In this document: piece after piece, positions 1-8,536 of the stretch
Position numbering within the stretch: the first letter of the stretch is position 1
How the letters are laid out: every line of letters starts with the position of its first letter
NCBI RefSeq assembly: GCF_035998675.1
Contig: NZ_DASYHI010000015.1
Coordinates: forward strand, 186,001 to 250,000
Reading direction: 5' to 3'
Origin: Telluribacter sp035998675
Lineage (GTDB): Bacteria > Bacteroidota > Bacteroidia > Cytophagales > Spirosomataceae
DNA: 64,000 nt
Position numbers and translations under genes: made by a program
Notes under the pieces: model-generated
Databases searched by the model: none
The model's input: the letters and a program-made list of their open reading frames with translations, nothing else
Told to the model about the DNA's origin: nothing

Positions 1-410
1 TGATGAATACAAAATACTTAGAAACTGATATGGGTTACCTAGGCATCTTAATTAAAGCTGCAAGGACAAAATTTGAAATAATACAAAAAGCGAATATAGT
101 TGAAAATATAAATGAGTTAGAGGATTTAATCAGTGATAAGAAGTACGCAAAGAAGTTCGTAAAGATTCGACCAGATACCCCTGTACTAGGAATTGAATTT
201 TCAAAATTAAGAGAGTTTATAGAAAACCACCCTGCTTTGAAAAATAAAATTAAGTTTAATGATACATTGGATAAAATTAAATTTCATTCCAAAATCTCCA
301 AGGATTTGTTTATTAAACTATTATATGATAGCTATTTAAAATCAGAGTTAACTGATCTACTCTACGAAAGTGAAAATAAATTACAATTACCCGTAGAAAA
401 AATTGAATAA
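1..410 (+). CDS. C-terminal part of a DUF4868 (KwaB-like) protein, 5' end outside window
   Basis: The frame is open from the window edge, and the first in-frame ATG is at base 3, so this is probably the 3' part of a longer gene. The visible 135 residues are charged and AT-rich in codon use, unlike hsdR downstream. A helical stretch is followed by a C-terminal FIKLLYDSYLKSELTD-type segment. That pattern resembles, from memory, the end of DUF4868 proteins such as KwaB of the Kiwa defence system. The position just before a type I restriction gene fits a defence locus. Bases 1-5 read TGATG, so an alternative is a complete small gene coupled to the stop codon of an upstream gene. The family call is an inference. 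Confidence 0.45.
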   Translation, partial: MNTKYLETDMGYLGILIKAARTKFEIIQKANIVENINELEDLISDKKYAKKFVKIRPDTPVLGIEFSKLREFIENHPALKNKIKFNDTLDKIKFHSKISKDLFIKLLYDSYLKSELTDLLYESENKLQLPVEKIE

Positions 411-607
411 CCGTAGAGCGATTCCACTCGTTAAGAGTTATAGGAGCAGTTATCATTACTCTTTTTTTGACATAGTAGCTTAGGCCGGTTGTTTGTAAGT
501 TCTTGCTTATCAGTTTTGCCCACAGCCTGCCTTTACACGTAAAGTAGCCCCGGAAAAACCCACTGAATCCCTGAACGAGATAAAAAATTAGATATTCATT
601 TCCACTC

Positions 608-3600
608 ATGCACGAAGCCGACATTGAGTACTACACCATCCAGGAGCTACAGGTGCTGGGCTACCATTACGCCGACGGCCTCCGCATTGGTCCGGAGGGG
701 GAGCAGCCCGAGCGCAGCGGCTACGCTGAGGTACTACTGGTCGGGCGGCTTCGGGCGGCCATTCAGCGGCTCAACCCTACCTTACCCGCCTTTGCCCACG
801 AGCAGGCGCTGCGCGAAGTGCAGCGCATCACCTCCCCCGACCTGCTAACCAACAATGAATACTTCCACCGCCTGCTGGTTGAGAAAGTAAAGGTACCTTA
901 CCAGGAAAACGGCTACGACCGCAGCTACGAAGTGGCCCTGGTGGACTTTGAGCATCCTCGGGACAATGATTTTCTGGTCGTCAATCAATTCTCCATTGTA
1001 ACGCGCAGCGGCAACGGCCACACCAAACGCCCCGATGTGCTGTTGTTTGTAAACGGCATTCCGCTGGTGGTGATAGAACTAAAAAACGCCACCGACGCCA
1101 ATGCCACACTCGGGAAGGCTTACCAACAATTGAAAACTTACCAGGCGGTGATTCCGGAGCTGTTTACCTATAACGTCCTCTGCGTTATTTCGGACGGTCT
1201 GGAAGCCAAAGCCGGTAGTATATCGGCGGGTATGAGCCGCTTTATGGCCTGGAAGTCGGCCGACGGCCAGCGCGAAGCTTCGCGGTATAAGCCTCAGCTT
1301 GAAATCCTGCTGCGGGGCATGCTCAAGCCGGAAACGTTACTGGATCTGGTGCAGAATTTTGTCGTATTTGAAAAATCAAAGAAAGAAGACCCTGCCACCG
1401 GGCTGATACAGGTACAAACCGTAAAAAAGCTGGCAGCCTACCACCAGTACTATGCTGTCAATAAGGCCGTAGAAAGTACCCTGCGGGCCTCGGGCGAAGG
1501 CGGCAGCCGCAAGGGCGGGGTAATCTGGCACACGCAGGGCAGCGGCAAGTCTTTGTCGATGGCCTTCTACGCGGGTAAGCTCGTGCAGCAGCTCCATAAC
1601 CCCACGGTACTGGTCATCACTGACCGCAACGACCTCGACGACCAGCTTTTCGAAACTTTTGCGGGCTGTCGGCAACTGCTTCGGCAGGAGCCCGTACAAG
1701 CCGATAGCCGCGAGCACCTGAAAGAGTTGCTGCGCGTCGCCAGCGGAGGTATTGTGTTCGCCACCATCCAGAAGTTTTCGCCCGGCGAAGGCAAAACCGT
1801 ATACGATACCCTCTCAGACCGGCAGAATATAGTGGTCATTGCCGACGAGGCCCACCGTACTCAATACGGCTTCGAAGCCCAGACCAAAGACGTACTCGAC
1901 CGGGAAACACGGGAAGTAATTGGTACCCGCATTGCCTACGGTTTTGCCAAGTACATGCGTGACGCCCTGCCTAACGCAACCTACATTGGCTTTACGGGTA
2001 CGCCCGTAGAAAGCACAGATGTTAACACCCCGGCTGTATTTGGACAGTATGTAGATATATATGATATCTCACAGGCCATTGAAGATGGAGCCACAGTACG
2101 TATTTATTACGAAAGTCGCCTGGCCAAGGTCAATATTTCGGAAGAAGGCAAGCAGCTGATTGAGGCGCTGGATAAGGAGCTGGAAGAAGACGAGGAACTA
2201 TCGGAAGCTCGCAAAGCCAAAGCCCGCTGGACGCAGTTGGAAGCCATCGTAGGTGATCCGAAAAGGGTTGGCAACGTAGCCCGCGACATGTTAGAGCACT
2301 TTGAAAAGCGACAGACAGCCAGCAAAGGCAAAGGCATGATCGTAGCCATGAGCCGACGAATCGCTGTAGAACTCTATAATGAAATTATAACTCTCAGGCC
2401 AGACTGGCATAGTGATGAGCTGAGTAAGGGCAGCATCAAGGTCATTATGACCGCTGCCAGTTCGGATGGTCCCGAAATGGCCAAACTGCACACTACCAAA
2501 ACGGAACGAAAGTACCTGGCGGAGCGCGTGAAAGATCCGAATGATCCGCTACAACTGGTAATAGTACGCGACATGTGGTTAACGGGCTTCGACGCCCCCT
2601 GCCTGCATACGCTATACGTGGACAAACTCATGCGAGGGCATAGTCTGATGCAGGCTATTGCGCGGGTAAACCGGGTATTTGGCGATAAGCCCGGCGGACT
2701 GGTGGTAGACTACCTGGGCATTGCTACCGACCTCAAAAAAGCCCTGGCTTTCTACTCCGACGCCGGCGGAAAGGGCGATCCTGCCGATACACAAGAGCGA
2801 GCCGTAGAAGCCATGCTGGAAAAGCTGGAAATAGTGCGGCAATTGTATCTGGAACAGAGCAAGGCATACCTTAGTCTTGCGGCGGAAGTACCCACTGCCT
2901 ACTTTGGTTCAGATATTGGTATAGGATTCAACTTCCGCCGGTTTTTTACTGCTTCTTCCCAAGAAAAACTGTCCATTATTTTACAGGCTGAAGAGCATAT
3001 TCTGGGACTCGAAGATGGAAAGAATCGCTTCATCAAAGAAGTTACGCTGCTAGGTCAGGCCTTTGCCTTGTCGGTTCCGCACGAGCAGGCCATGGCTATT
3101 AAAGACGAAGTTGCCTTTCATCAGGCTATCAGTGCCCGCTTGAACAAGTTTACCGGAGGAACAGGCGGCGGCAAAACCAACCAGGAAATGGAAACAACCA
3201 TCCGGCAGATTGTAGATCAGGCGCTGGTATCCGACGAGGTAGTTGATATATTCGATGCGGCAGGAATTGAGAAGCCCGAACTGTCAATTTTGTCGGAAGA
3301 ATTCCTGATGGAAATCAAAGGAATGAAGCGGCAAAACCTGGCCTTGGAACTTCTGAAAAAGATACTGATGGACGAGATCAAATTACGCTCCAAAACCAAC
3401 TTGGTGCAAAGCAAGGCCCTGCTGGAAATGCTGGAAGGATCAATCCGAAGGTACCAGAATAACCTGCTGACCACAGCAGAAATTATACAATTTCTGATTG
3501 ATGAAGTAGCCAAGAAAACAAGAGAATTAAGCAACCGGGGCAATGGACTTACTGACGACGAATGGGCTTTCTATGACGCTTTGGCTGAGAATGACAGCGC

Positions 3601-3838
3601 CCGGGAAGTACTCGGCGACGACCTGCTTCGGAGTATTGCCGTGGAAGTAGCCCAAAAGATTAAAGCCAACGCTACCATTGATTGGACAATCCGCGAAAGT
3701 GCCCGGGCTAAGATCATGGTGGTGGTGCGAAGAATACTGAACAAATATGGGTACCCCCCCGACAAGCAACAAAGGGCCATTGATACCGTGCTGAAACAGG
3801 CCGCAATTACAGCTGATTGGGAAGTGAGTGTGCTCTAA
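608..3838 (+). CDS. hsdR: Type I restriction endonuclease subunit R (HsdR)
   Basis: This is the motor and nuclease subunit of a type I restriction-modification complex: it translocates DNA with ATP and cuts far from the recognition site. At 1076 residues it has normal family length. The N-terminal PD-(D/E)xK nuclease shows the PD pair near residue 142 and IELK near 155-158. The helicase core has Walker A THTQGSGKS-type sequence near 307-315, DEAH near 412-415, and then a GFTGTP motif. A late ARVNRVF motif VI precedes the helical C-terminal region that binds HsdM. No hsdM or hsdS follows; the next gene is a cysteine desulfurase, so partner genes would have to lie upstream of the window. The start ATG at 608 is the first in the frame after a 197-base gap. 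Confidence 0.95.
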   Translation: MHEADIEYYTIQELQVLGYHYADGLRIGPEGEQPERSGYAEVLLVGRLRAAIQRLNPTLPAFAHEQALREVQRITSPDLLTNNEYFHRLLVEKVKVPYQENGYDRSYEVALVDFEHPRDNDFLVVNQFSIVTRSGNGHTKRPDVLLFVNGIPLVVIELKNATDANATLGKAYQQLKTYQAVIPELFTYNVLCVISDGLEAKAGSISAGMSRFMAWKSADGQREASRYKPQLEILLRGMLKPETLLDLVQNFVVFEKSKKEDPATGLIQVQTVKKLAAYHQYYAVNKAVESTLRASGEGGSRKGGVIWHTQGSGKSLSMAFYAGKLVQQLHNPTVLVITDRNDLDDQLFETFAGCRQLLRQEPVQADSREHLKELLRVASGGIVFATIQKFSPGEGKTVYDTLSDRQNIVVIADEAHRTQYGFEAQTKDVLDRETREVIGTRIAYGFAKYMRDALPNATYIGFTGTPVESTDVNTPAVFGQYVDIYDISQAIEDGATVRIYYESRLAKVNISEEGKQLIEALDKELEEDEELSEARKAKARWTQLEAIVGDPKRVGNVARDMLEHFEKRQTASKGKGMIVAMSRRIAVELYNEIITLRPDWHSDELSKGSIKVIMTAASSDGPEMAKLHTTKTERKYLAERVKDPNDPLQLVIVRDMWLTGFDAPCLHTLYVDKLMRGHSLMQAIARVNRVFGDKPGGLVVDYLGIATDLKKALAFYSDAGGKGDPADTQERAVEAMLEKLEIVRQLYLEQSKAYLSLAAEVPTAYFGSDIGIGFNFRRFFTASSQEKLSIILQAEEHILGLEDGKNRFIKEVTLLGQAFALSVPHEQAMAIKDEVAFHQAISARLNKFTGGTGGGKTNQEMETTIRQIVDQALVSDEVVDIFDAAGIEKPELSILSEEFLMEIKGMKRQNLALELLKKILMDEIKLRSKTNLVQSKALLEMLEGSIRRYQNNLLTTAEIIQFLIDEVAKKTRELSNRGNGLTDDEWAFYDALAENDSAREVLGDDLLRSIAVEVAQKIKANATIDWTIRESARAKIMVVVRRILNKYGYPPDKQQRAIDTVLKQAAITADWEVSVL

Positions 3839-3897
3839 TCAGAAATCCTTTGTCGGCTTTTCCTGTTACTACCATAGCCACCATTTAGCAGCGCAAC

Positions 3898-5061
3898 ATG
3901 CCCCCCCCCCCCCGCCCTATCTACCTCGACTACAATGCAACCACCCCCGTGGACCCGCGGGTACTGGAGTACATGTTGCCGTGGTTTACGGAGCAGTTTG
4001 GCAATGCCGCCAGCCGCACCCACCTCTACGGCTGGGAAGCCGAGGAAGCCGTAGCCCTTGCCCGGCGGCAGGTAGCAGGTACCATAGGGGCTAGTGAGAA
4101 AGAAATCGCCTTTACCAGCGGCGCCACGGAATCTAATAACCTCGCTATTAAAGGTACCTACGAAGCCAATAGCCACCGGGGCAGTCACTTCGTAACGGTA
4201 GCCACCGAGCATAAAGCGGTACTGGATTCTTTTCAGCACCTGGAAGGTTGGGGTGCCGAAGTAACTTACCTGCTACCGGCCGCCGATGGCCTGATTACCG
4301 TGAAGCAGGTAGCCGAAGTACTTCGACCGGATACGGTACTGGTGTCGGTGATGTACGCTAATAATGAGATTGGGGTTATTCAACCCATTGCCGAAATAGG
4401 TAAGGTCTGCCGGGATCGGGATGTCCTATTCCATACCGATGCTACGCAAGCCGTGGGCAAGGTACTTGTTGATGTCGATAAAGACCACATTGACCTGTTG
4501 AGTCTGTCGGCCCACAAGTTGTACGGACCCAAAGGAGCGGGTGCGCTGTATGTACGAAAAGGCGTGAAACTTACGGCGCAGTTAGACGGCGGGCGTCACG
4601 AGCGGGGCCTGCGCTCGGGTACCCTCAACGTACCGGGTATTGTAGGGCTGGGTAAAGCGTGTGAACTGGCTAGTGCTGAACTACCCGCCGAAGCGGCCCG
4701 TTTAGCCAATCTGCGCGACCAGCTGGAAAATAGTATCTTAGGTACTATAAAAAAAACCCAGGTCAACGGCAACCGGGAGAACCGCCTCCCACAGGTGACC
4801 AATATTTCGTTCGGAGGGGTAGACGGTGAGCAGCTGCTCATGAATTTTAACCGCATTGCCGTATCCAGCGGTTCGGCCTGTACCTCGGCCTCGGTGGAGC
4901 CTTCCTACGTACTCAAAGCCCTGGGCGTACCCGACGATCTGGCCTATGCCTCCATCCGCTTCAGCCTCGGCCGGTTTACCAGCGAAGACCATATAGCAGC
5001 AGCGATAGCCCATGTTCAGGAAGTAGTAACGCGTATGCGGCAGGGAATAGAGATTAGATAG
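3898..5061 (+). CDS. Cysteine desulfurase (IscS/NifS type)
   Basis: A PLP enzyme that removes sulfur from L-cysteine and holds it as a persulfide for Fe-S clusters, tRNA thiolation or molybdenum cofactor sulfuration. The 387-residue length fits the class V aminotransferase fold. The N-terminal IYLDYNATTPVDP motif, the PLP lysine K207 in SAHKLYGPKG, and the active cysteine C328 in SGSACTS on its flexible loop are all present. It starts 59 bases after hsdR on the same strand and converges on the xdhC-like gene, which suggests a role in Moco sulfuration. A Dnd phosphorothioation role is less likely because no dndBCDE genes are seen. A run of 13 C follows the ATG directly, so a one-base slip would destroy the frame. 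Confidence 0.93.
   Translation: MPPPPRPIYLDYNATTPVDPRVLEYMLPWFTEQFGNAASRTHLYGWEAEEAVALARRQVAGTIGASEKEIAFTSGATESNNLAIKGTYEANSHRGSHFVTVATEHKAVLDSFQHLEGWGAEVTYLLPAADGLITVKQVAEVLRPDTVLVSVMYANNEIGVIQPIAEIGKVCRDRDVLFHTDATQAVGKVLVDVDKDHIDLLSLSAHKLYGPKGAGALYVRKGVKLTAQLDGGRHERGLRSGTLNVPGIVGLGKACELASAELPAEAARLANLRDQLENSILGTIKKTQVNGNRENRLPQVTNISFGGVDGEQLLMNFNRIAVSSGSACTSASVEPSYVLKALGVPDDLAYASIRFSLGRFTSEDHIAAAIAHVQEVVTRMRQGIEIR
3901..3913 (+). repeat. Poly-C tract of 13 bases right after a start codon
   Basis: Thirteen consecutive C residues follow the ATG of the cysteine desulfurase and encode four prolines and part of an arginine codon. A homopolymer this long at this place is prone to slipped-strand change; loss or gain of one base puts the gene out of frame at codon 2-6. 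It could be a phase-variation switch, or an assembly length error. Confidence 0.85.
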
Positions 5062-5162
5062 GTAGCTTATGGTTGAATGACGTGTCGCTCCCACGGAGCT
5101 CTTTTTCTAGTTAACTGCTGCTTCTACTGAGGTGTGGCCCCTCCGGGGCCCTGACCAGGTAC

Positions 5163-6281
5163 TTACTCCTCGTAAATCGGCTTTTCCCGCAAGCGCAGCG
5201 ACGAACCGCTCCGCCCCGCAAAGTGCGCTCTGATTTCAGCAATGACCGAGATAGCAATTTCTTCGGGCGTATTGGCCCCGATATCCAGCCCCACCGGACT
5301 GTATACCCGCTCCATGTCCAGGTCAGTAATCGGACTATTCTCTTCCAGCGCCCTGGTCAGCATTTTATTGGTCCGCTTACGGGGGCCCAGCATTCCTATA
5401 TAGGGTACTTCGGTATCCAACATCCGGCGCAGGTACCGGTAGTCCGTTTCGTAGTCGTGGGCCATCAGGATAACGGCTGTGTAGGGGTCTACGGGTATCT
5501 CGCCTCCCTCTTTGGGAATGACCGCGTCGGCCATTTCAAAAAGCGAACGATGTACTTTTGCCATATTACACACCACGGATACCTTCCAGCCCGTTTCCTT
5601 CGCCAGGCGCACCATGGGGTATAAATCGTAGTTGCCTCCCATCGCCACCAGATGCACCGGCGGCAGGATGACCTCAAAGAAAAAACTAACCCGCTCGCCG
5701 TCCCGCAGTACGTAGGTCTTTGTAGCCGACTTTTCCTCCTTCAGGCATTCCTCAATATCCTGCACAATATCGTGTTCAGCCACGGCTTCCATGGGAAAGG
5801 TAGCCCGGAAGTAAGCATCATTGAAGTAGCGGTAGGCCTGGCTCAGGGTAAGGAGGTCGGAGTAGATAGGTGCCTCCACCACCGTTACCAGTACGTCGGG
5901 GCGGCGCTGGTCGAGGTAGTGGCTTAGTAGCCGCACCGGGTTCTGATTATCGTTCGGGTCCAGGGGCGTTAGCAGTACGTCAATAATGCCATTACAGCCC
6001 AGGCCCACGCCAATCTGATAGGGATCGTCGTCGGTGGTATCGTACGTAATAATGGTAGCTTTTTTCTGCGCCATGGTCAGGCGGGCCTTTTTAAGGGCGT
6101 CGCCTTCCAGGCAGCCTCCGCTGATGCCCCCAATCCAGTCGCCGTTGTCCATGACGAGCATCCGGGCACCCGTACGCCGGTACGACGAGCCTTCTACCCG
6201 CACCACGGTAGCCAGGGCGGCCTGCTGCCGGGTGAAGTCTATCTTCTCGTAGGCATTCCAGATATTTCTGATTTCTTTCAT
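5163..6281 (-). CDS. XdhC/CoxI family molybdenum hydroxylase maturation factor
   Basis: XdhC proteins bind the molybdenum cofactor, have it sulfurated by a cysteine desulfurase, and insert it into xanthine dehydrogenase-type enzymes. The N-terminal XdhC_CoxI domain (about residues 10-80) shows the RVEGSSYRRTGARMLV and GGISGGCLEGD motifs. A C-terminal Rossmann domain (about 205-350) shows an HLVAMGGNYDLYPMVRLAK nucleotide-binding start. The length of 372 residues is usual for the two-domain form. It converges on the cysteine desulfurase with a gap of about 100 bases, matching the known XdhC-desulfurase partnership. The only molybdenum hydroxylase visible is the pair at 46.4-49.1 kb. It stands alone in its strand block and probably has its own promoter. 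Confidence 0.9.
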   Translation of the reverse strand: MKEIRNIWNAYEKIDFTRQQAALATVVRVEGSSYRRTGARMLVMDNGDWIGGISGGCLEGDALKKARLTMAQKKATIITYDTTDDDPYQIGVGLGCNGIIDVLLTPLDPNDNQNPVRLLSHYLDQRRPDVLVTVVEAPIYSDLLTLSQAYRYFNDAYFRATFPMEAVAEHDIVQDIEECLKEEKSATKTYVLRDGERVSFFFEVILPPVHLVAMGGNYDLYPMVRLAKETGWKVSVVCNMAKVHRSLFEMADAVIPKEGGEIPVDPYTAVILMAHDYETDYRYLRRMLDTEVPYIGMLGPRKRTNKMLTRALEENSPITDLDMERVYSPVGLDIGANTPEEIAISVIAEIRAHFAGRSGSSLRLREKPIYEE

Positions 6282-6405
6282 AGGTACCTGTGGATAAGAG
6301 TAAAGTACTCTCTGCTAAATTAGAACAAAGCCCTGGATTGTTCCATCTGCTTCGCTTGAATAATTAGCAGATACTCTTTTTCCATGATGAAATCAAGGCA
6401 CCTAC

Positions 6406-7551
6406 CTACTGTCGGGCAATGGGGTCCGGCTTCCCGTCGGGGTCATTTTTTACAAAGCCACGGGTAGGAATGTTTCTGCCTCTGATCAGCATTAGTCCCG
6501 CTACGTGCGGAGCGGCCATGGAGGTACCACTCGCGATGGCATAACGACCATTGGCGTAGGTAGAGGGGATTCGCACCCCGAAGGCACTAACGTCAACCGA
6601 CAAACCAAAATTGGAGAAAGAAGCAAAGGTTTCGGTACTATCAATGGCCGATACCGTCATGACGTTCTGGTGGTTAACGCGGGCGGGTGAATAGCCATCC
6701 GTATTAATTCCTTCGTTACCGGCGGCTATGGCAAACAGAATGCCCTTATCGGCGGCGGCTCTTATTTCCTGGTCCAGGCGGTAGGAAGTGAACTCTCCTC
6801 CCAGACTGATATTCACTACGTCGCCCGCTTTGGCACTTTGACTGATGTAGGAAAGGGCTGCCACCAGACCGGATAGAGTACCTTCGCCTTCCTTATCCAG
6901 GATTTTAATAGGTACCACTTTGGCTCCCGGTGCCACACCCAGCATACCTACATTATTGTTTTTGGCACCAATGATACCCGCTACGTGGGTACCGTGTCCG
7001 TTCAGGTCGTCGGCGGAGGTTTGTCCTTCCACAAAAGAGCGGGCGCGGGTCACGTCCACATTCAGGTCGGGGTGGTCCAGGTCAATGCCGGTATCTACTA
7101 CCCAGGCCGTCCGGGTTTCGTTGTTGAGGCCACCGTAACCCGTTTTCGTAATATTCCAGGTAGTGAGCCGCGGGACCATTACAGTAATACACGAACAAAG
7201 CGAGATACGCCGGTCCGGCTCTACGTGTTCAACGCCCGGTTCGGTACTTAATTCTTTCACTTCGGCGTCGGTAAGGTGAGCGACCAAAGCGGGCCGCTCG
7301 CCGTCGATATAGCTATCGATACTACTTTCTTCCACACCCATCCGGCCCGCCGCTCTCCGGGCGTTGGCGGCACCGCTTGCCGCAGTACCCGGTTTGAGCG
7401 TGATTATATAAGTACCTTCAATGACTTGCCCGTGGCTGGCCGTGGCCTTTACCAGACAATCCTGTGCGGGTTCGATATCTTTTTGTTCGCAGGAAAATAC
7501 AAATAGAAGCAGGCCCAGCACGCTCCATCGCTTCGCAACTTTTACATTCAT
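6406..7551 (-). CDS. Subtilisin-like (S8) serine protease lipoprotein
   Basis: A secreted protease, probably anchored in an outer or inner membrane by lipid. The N-terminus has a hydrophobic stretch and a lipobox ending at C21 (VFSC). Residues about 45-115 form an I9-type propeptide inhibitor domain. The S8 domain follows with the triad D153 (VVDTGIDLDHP), H186 (NGHGTHVAG) and S344 (SGTSMAAPHVAGL), plus the oxyanion N279 (AAGNEG). At 381 residues it is a compact member without a C-terminal sorting domain. It has no close operon partner: xdhC ends the same strand 124 bases downstream and the upstream gene is the transposase remnant. The substrate is not evident. Confidence 0.93.
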   Translation of the reverse strand: MNVKVAKRWSVLGLLLFVFSCEQKDIEPAQDCLVKATASHGQVIEGTYIITLKPGTAASGAANARRAAGRMGVEESSIDSYIDGERPALVAHLTDAEVKELSTEPGVEHVEPDRRISLCSCITVMVPRLTTWNITKTGYGGLNNETRTAWVVDTGIDLDHPDLNVDVTRARSFVEGQTSADDLNGHGTHVAGIIGAKNNNVGMLGVAPGAKVVPIKILDKEGEGTLSGLVAALSYISQSAKAGDVVNISLGGEFTSYRLDQEIRAAADKGILFAIAAGNEGINTDGYSPARVNHQNVMTVSAIDSTETFASFSNFGLSVDVSAFGVRIPSTYANGRYAIASGTSMAAPHVAGLMLIRGRNIPTRGFVKNDPDGKPDPIARQ

Positions 7552-7730
7552 TCTTTAGGGAGGTAAATAGTTAAGTTAGCGTAGAGTAGTAGGCATAGAG
7601 TAGGCTTATTTTTGTAAATGCGTTTAATAACGAGTGGATTAGGGTTTCTATTTTATATAAGTATAGCAGCAGAGAAATGGGAAGCCGTCAGTCATACTTG
7701 AAGTCACTATAAATATATGGCTGCTTACCA

Positions 7731-7780
7731 GCTAACACCGATTTGCAATCGGGGTTGGGTCTATTAGCGTTTGTAACGCG
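7731..7780. repeat. REP-like element, left copy beside the transposase
   Basis: About 50 bases hold two small hairpins: CCGATT-TGC-AATCGG and GCGTT-TGT-AACGC, joined by a short spacer. It is the reverse complement, with some changes, of the copy at 8446-8500, so the transposase gene sits between inverted copies. Confidence 0.75.
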
Positions 7781-7787
7781 AATTATC

Positions 7788-8335
7788 CTACAACAACTCT
7801 ACATCCAACAGCCCTTTCAGCCCAGAGTAATTCCGAGCCGAGCTAAATAGGTAATGCTCGGGCTCCTCCACAAGCAAATTACGCACCGGATTCTGGTGAA
7901 TGTAGTGTAGTTTTTCCAGCAGAAAGCTCTGCGAGGTACATTCTTTGGCCTGATTTTCGTCCTGCCAGAACTTATACTCCTTTACATTCTCTGGTATTTG
8001 CCAGCGTAGGCAAAGCGTTGCAGCATCCAGTCGCGACGACTTTCCGGCCCTTCCTGAATCGCTTTCACAAGTTGCTTAGAGGTATGCTTTTTCATATCCC
8101 GCAGGATGTCCGAGAGCTTGTGCCCATCAGCCGCAGCGGCTAACAAGTGCAGGTGGTTAGACATCAGGCACCAGCCGCACAGGAGGAGTCCCTTGTGCTG
8201 CTGGCAGTAGCGCAGCGAGTCAACTACGATGTAGCGGTAGGCGGGGCGACTAAACACATCTACCCAATCTACTACTGTCATCGTGAGGAAGTAAGCGCCC
8301 TCCTGATTTCGAATAAAGTACTGACTGCTGGGCAT
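7788..8335 (-). pseudogene. REP-associated tyrosine transposase (RAYT, Y1_Tnp), frameshifted
   Basis: RAYTs are single-domain Y1 (HUH-type) transposases tied to REP sequences. The first frame (8335 to about 7985) carries the N-terminal start, the HUH-type MSNHLHLL motif and the helix ending in ESRRDWMLQRFAYAGKYQ. It stops at 7982-7984. Reading on in the next frame from about 7985 gives KEYKFWQDENQ, LEKLHYIHQNPVRN, and SSARNYSGLKGLLDVELL, ending at the TAG at 7788-7790. Together the two frames give a normal-length RAYT, so one base appears to be missing near 7985. The gene lies between inverted REP-like copies. It is probably inactive, although programmed frameshifting or a sequencing error would leave it functional. 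Confidence 0.85.
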
Positions 8336-8445
8336 ATTGATTAATAGCTTTTGATAGTACCTGTGGCTAAGCTTCCCGATTATATCTCTATTTAATACTA
8401 CTATTGGAGCGCCTATTGATAAACCATGATATTAGTCGCACATAT

Positions 8446-8500
8446 CGCGTTACAAACGCTATAGAATGGCCACGCCCGATTGCAAATCGGGGTGAGCGAG
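8446..8500. repeat. REP-like element, right copy beside the transposase
   Basis: It contains CGCGTTACAAACGC, a spacer, and CCCGATT-GCA-AATCGGG followed by GTGAGCGAG. The order and orientation are inverted relative to 7731-7780. Near-identical copies of this arrangement recur at 9567-9618 and 10530-10598. Confidence 0.8.
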
Positions 8501-8536
8501 GCGACCACAAAAACATTCTATACTAATGAGGGAGGG

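Noticed and set aside
313..624. 103-codon frame on the minus strand across the gap before hsdR
   Set aside because: It overlaps the upstream gene's 3' end and the hsdR start and shows no recognisable domain.
3898..5061. Cysteine desulfurase as DndA of a phosphorothioation system
   Set aside because: No dndB, C, D or E genes are present, and the neighbour is XdhC.
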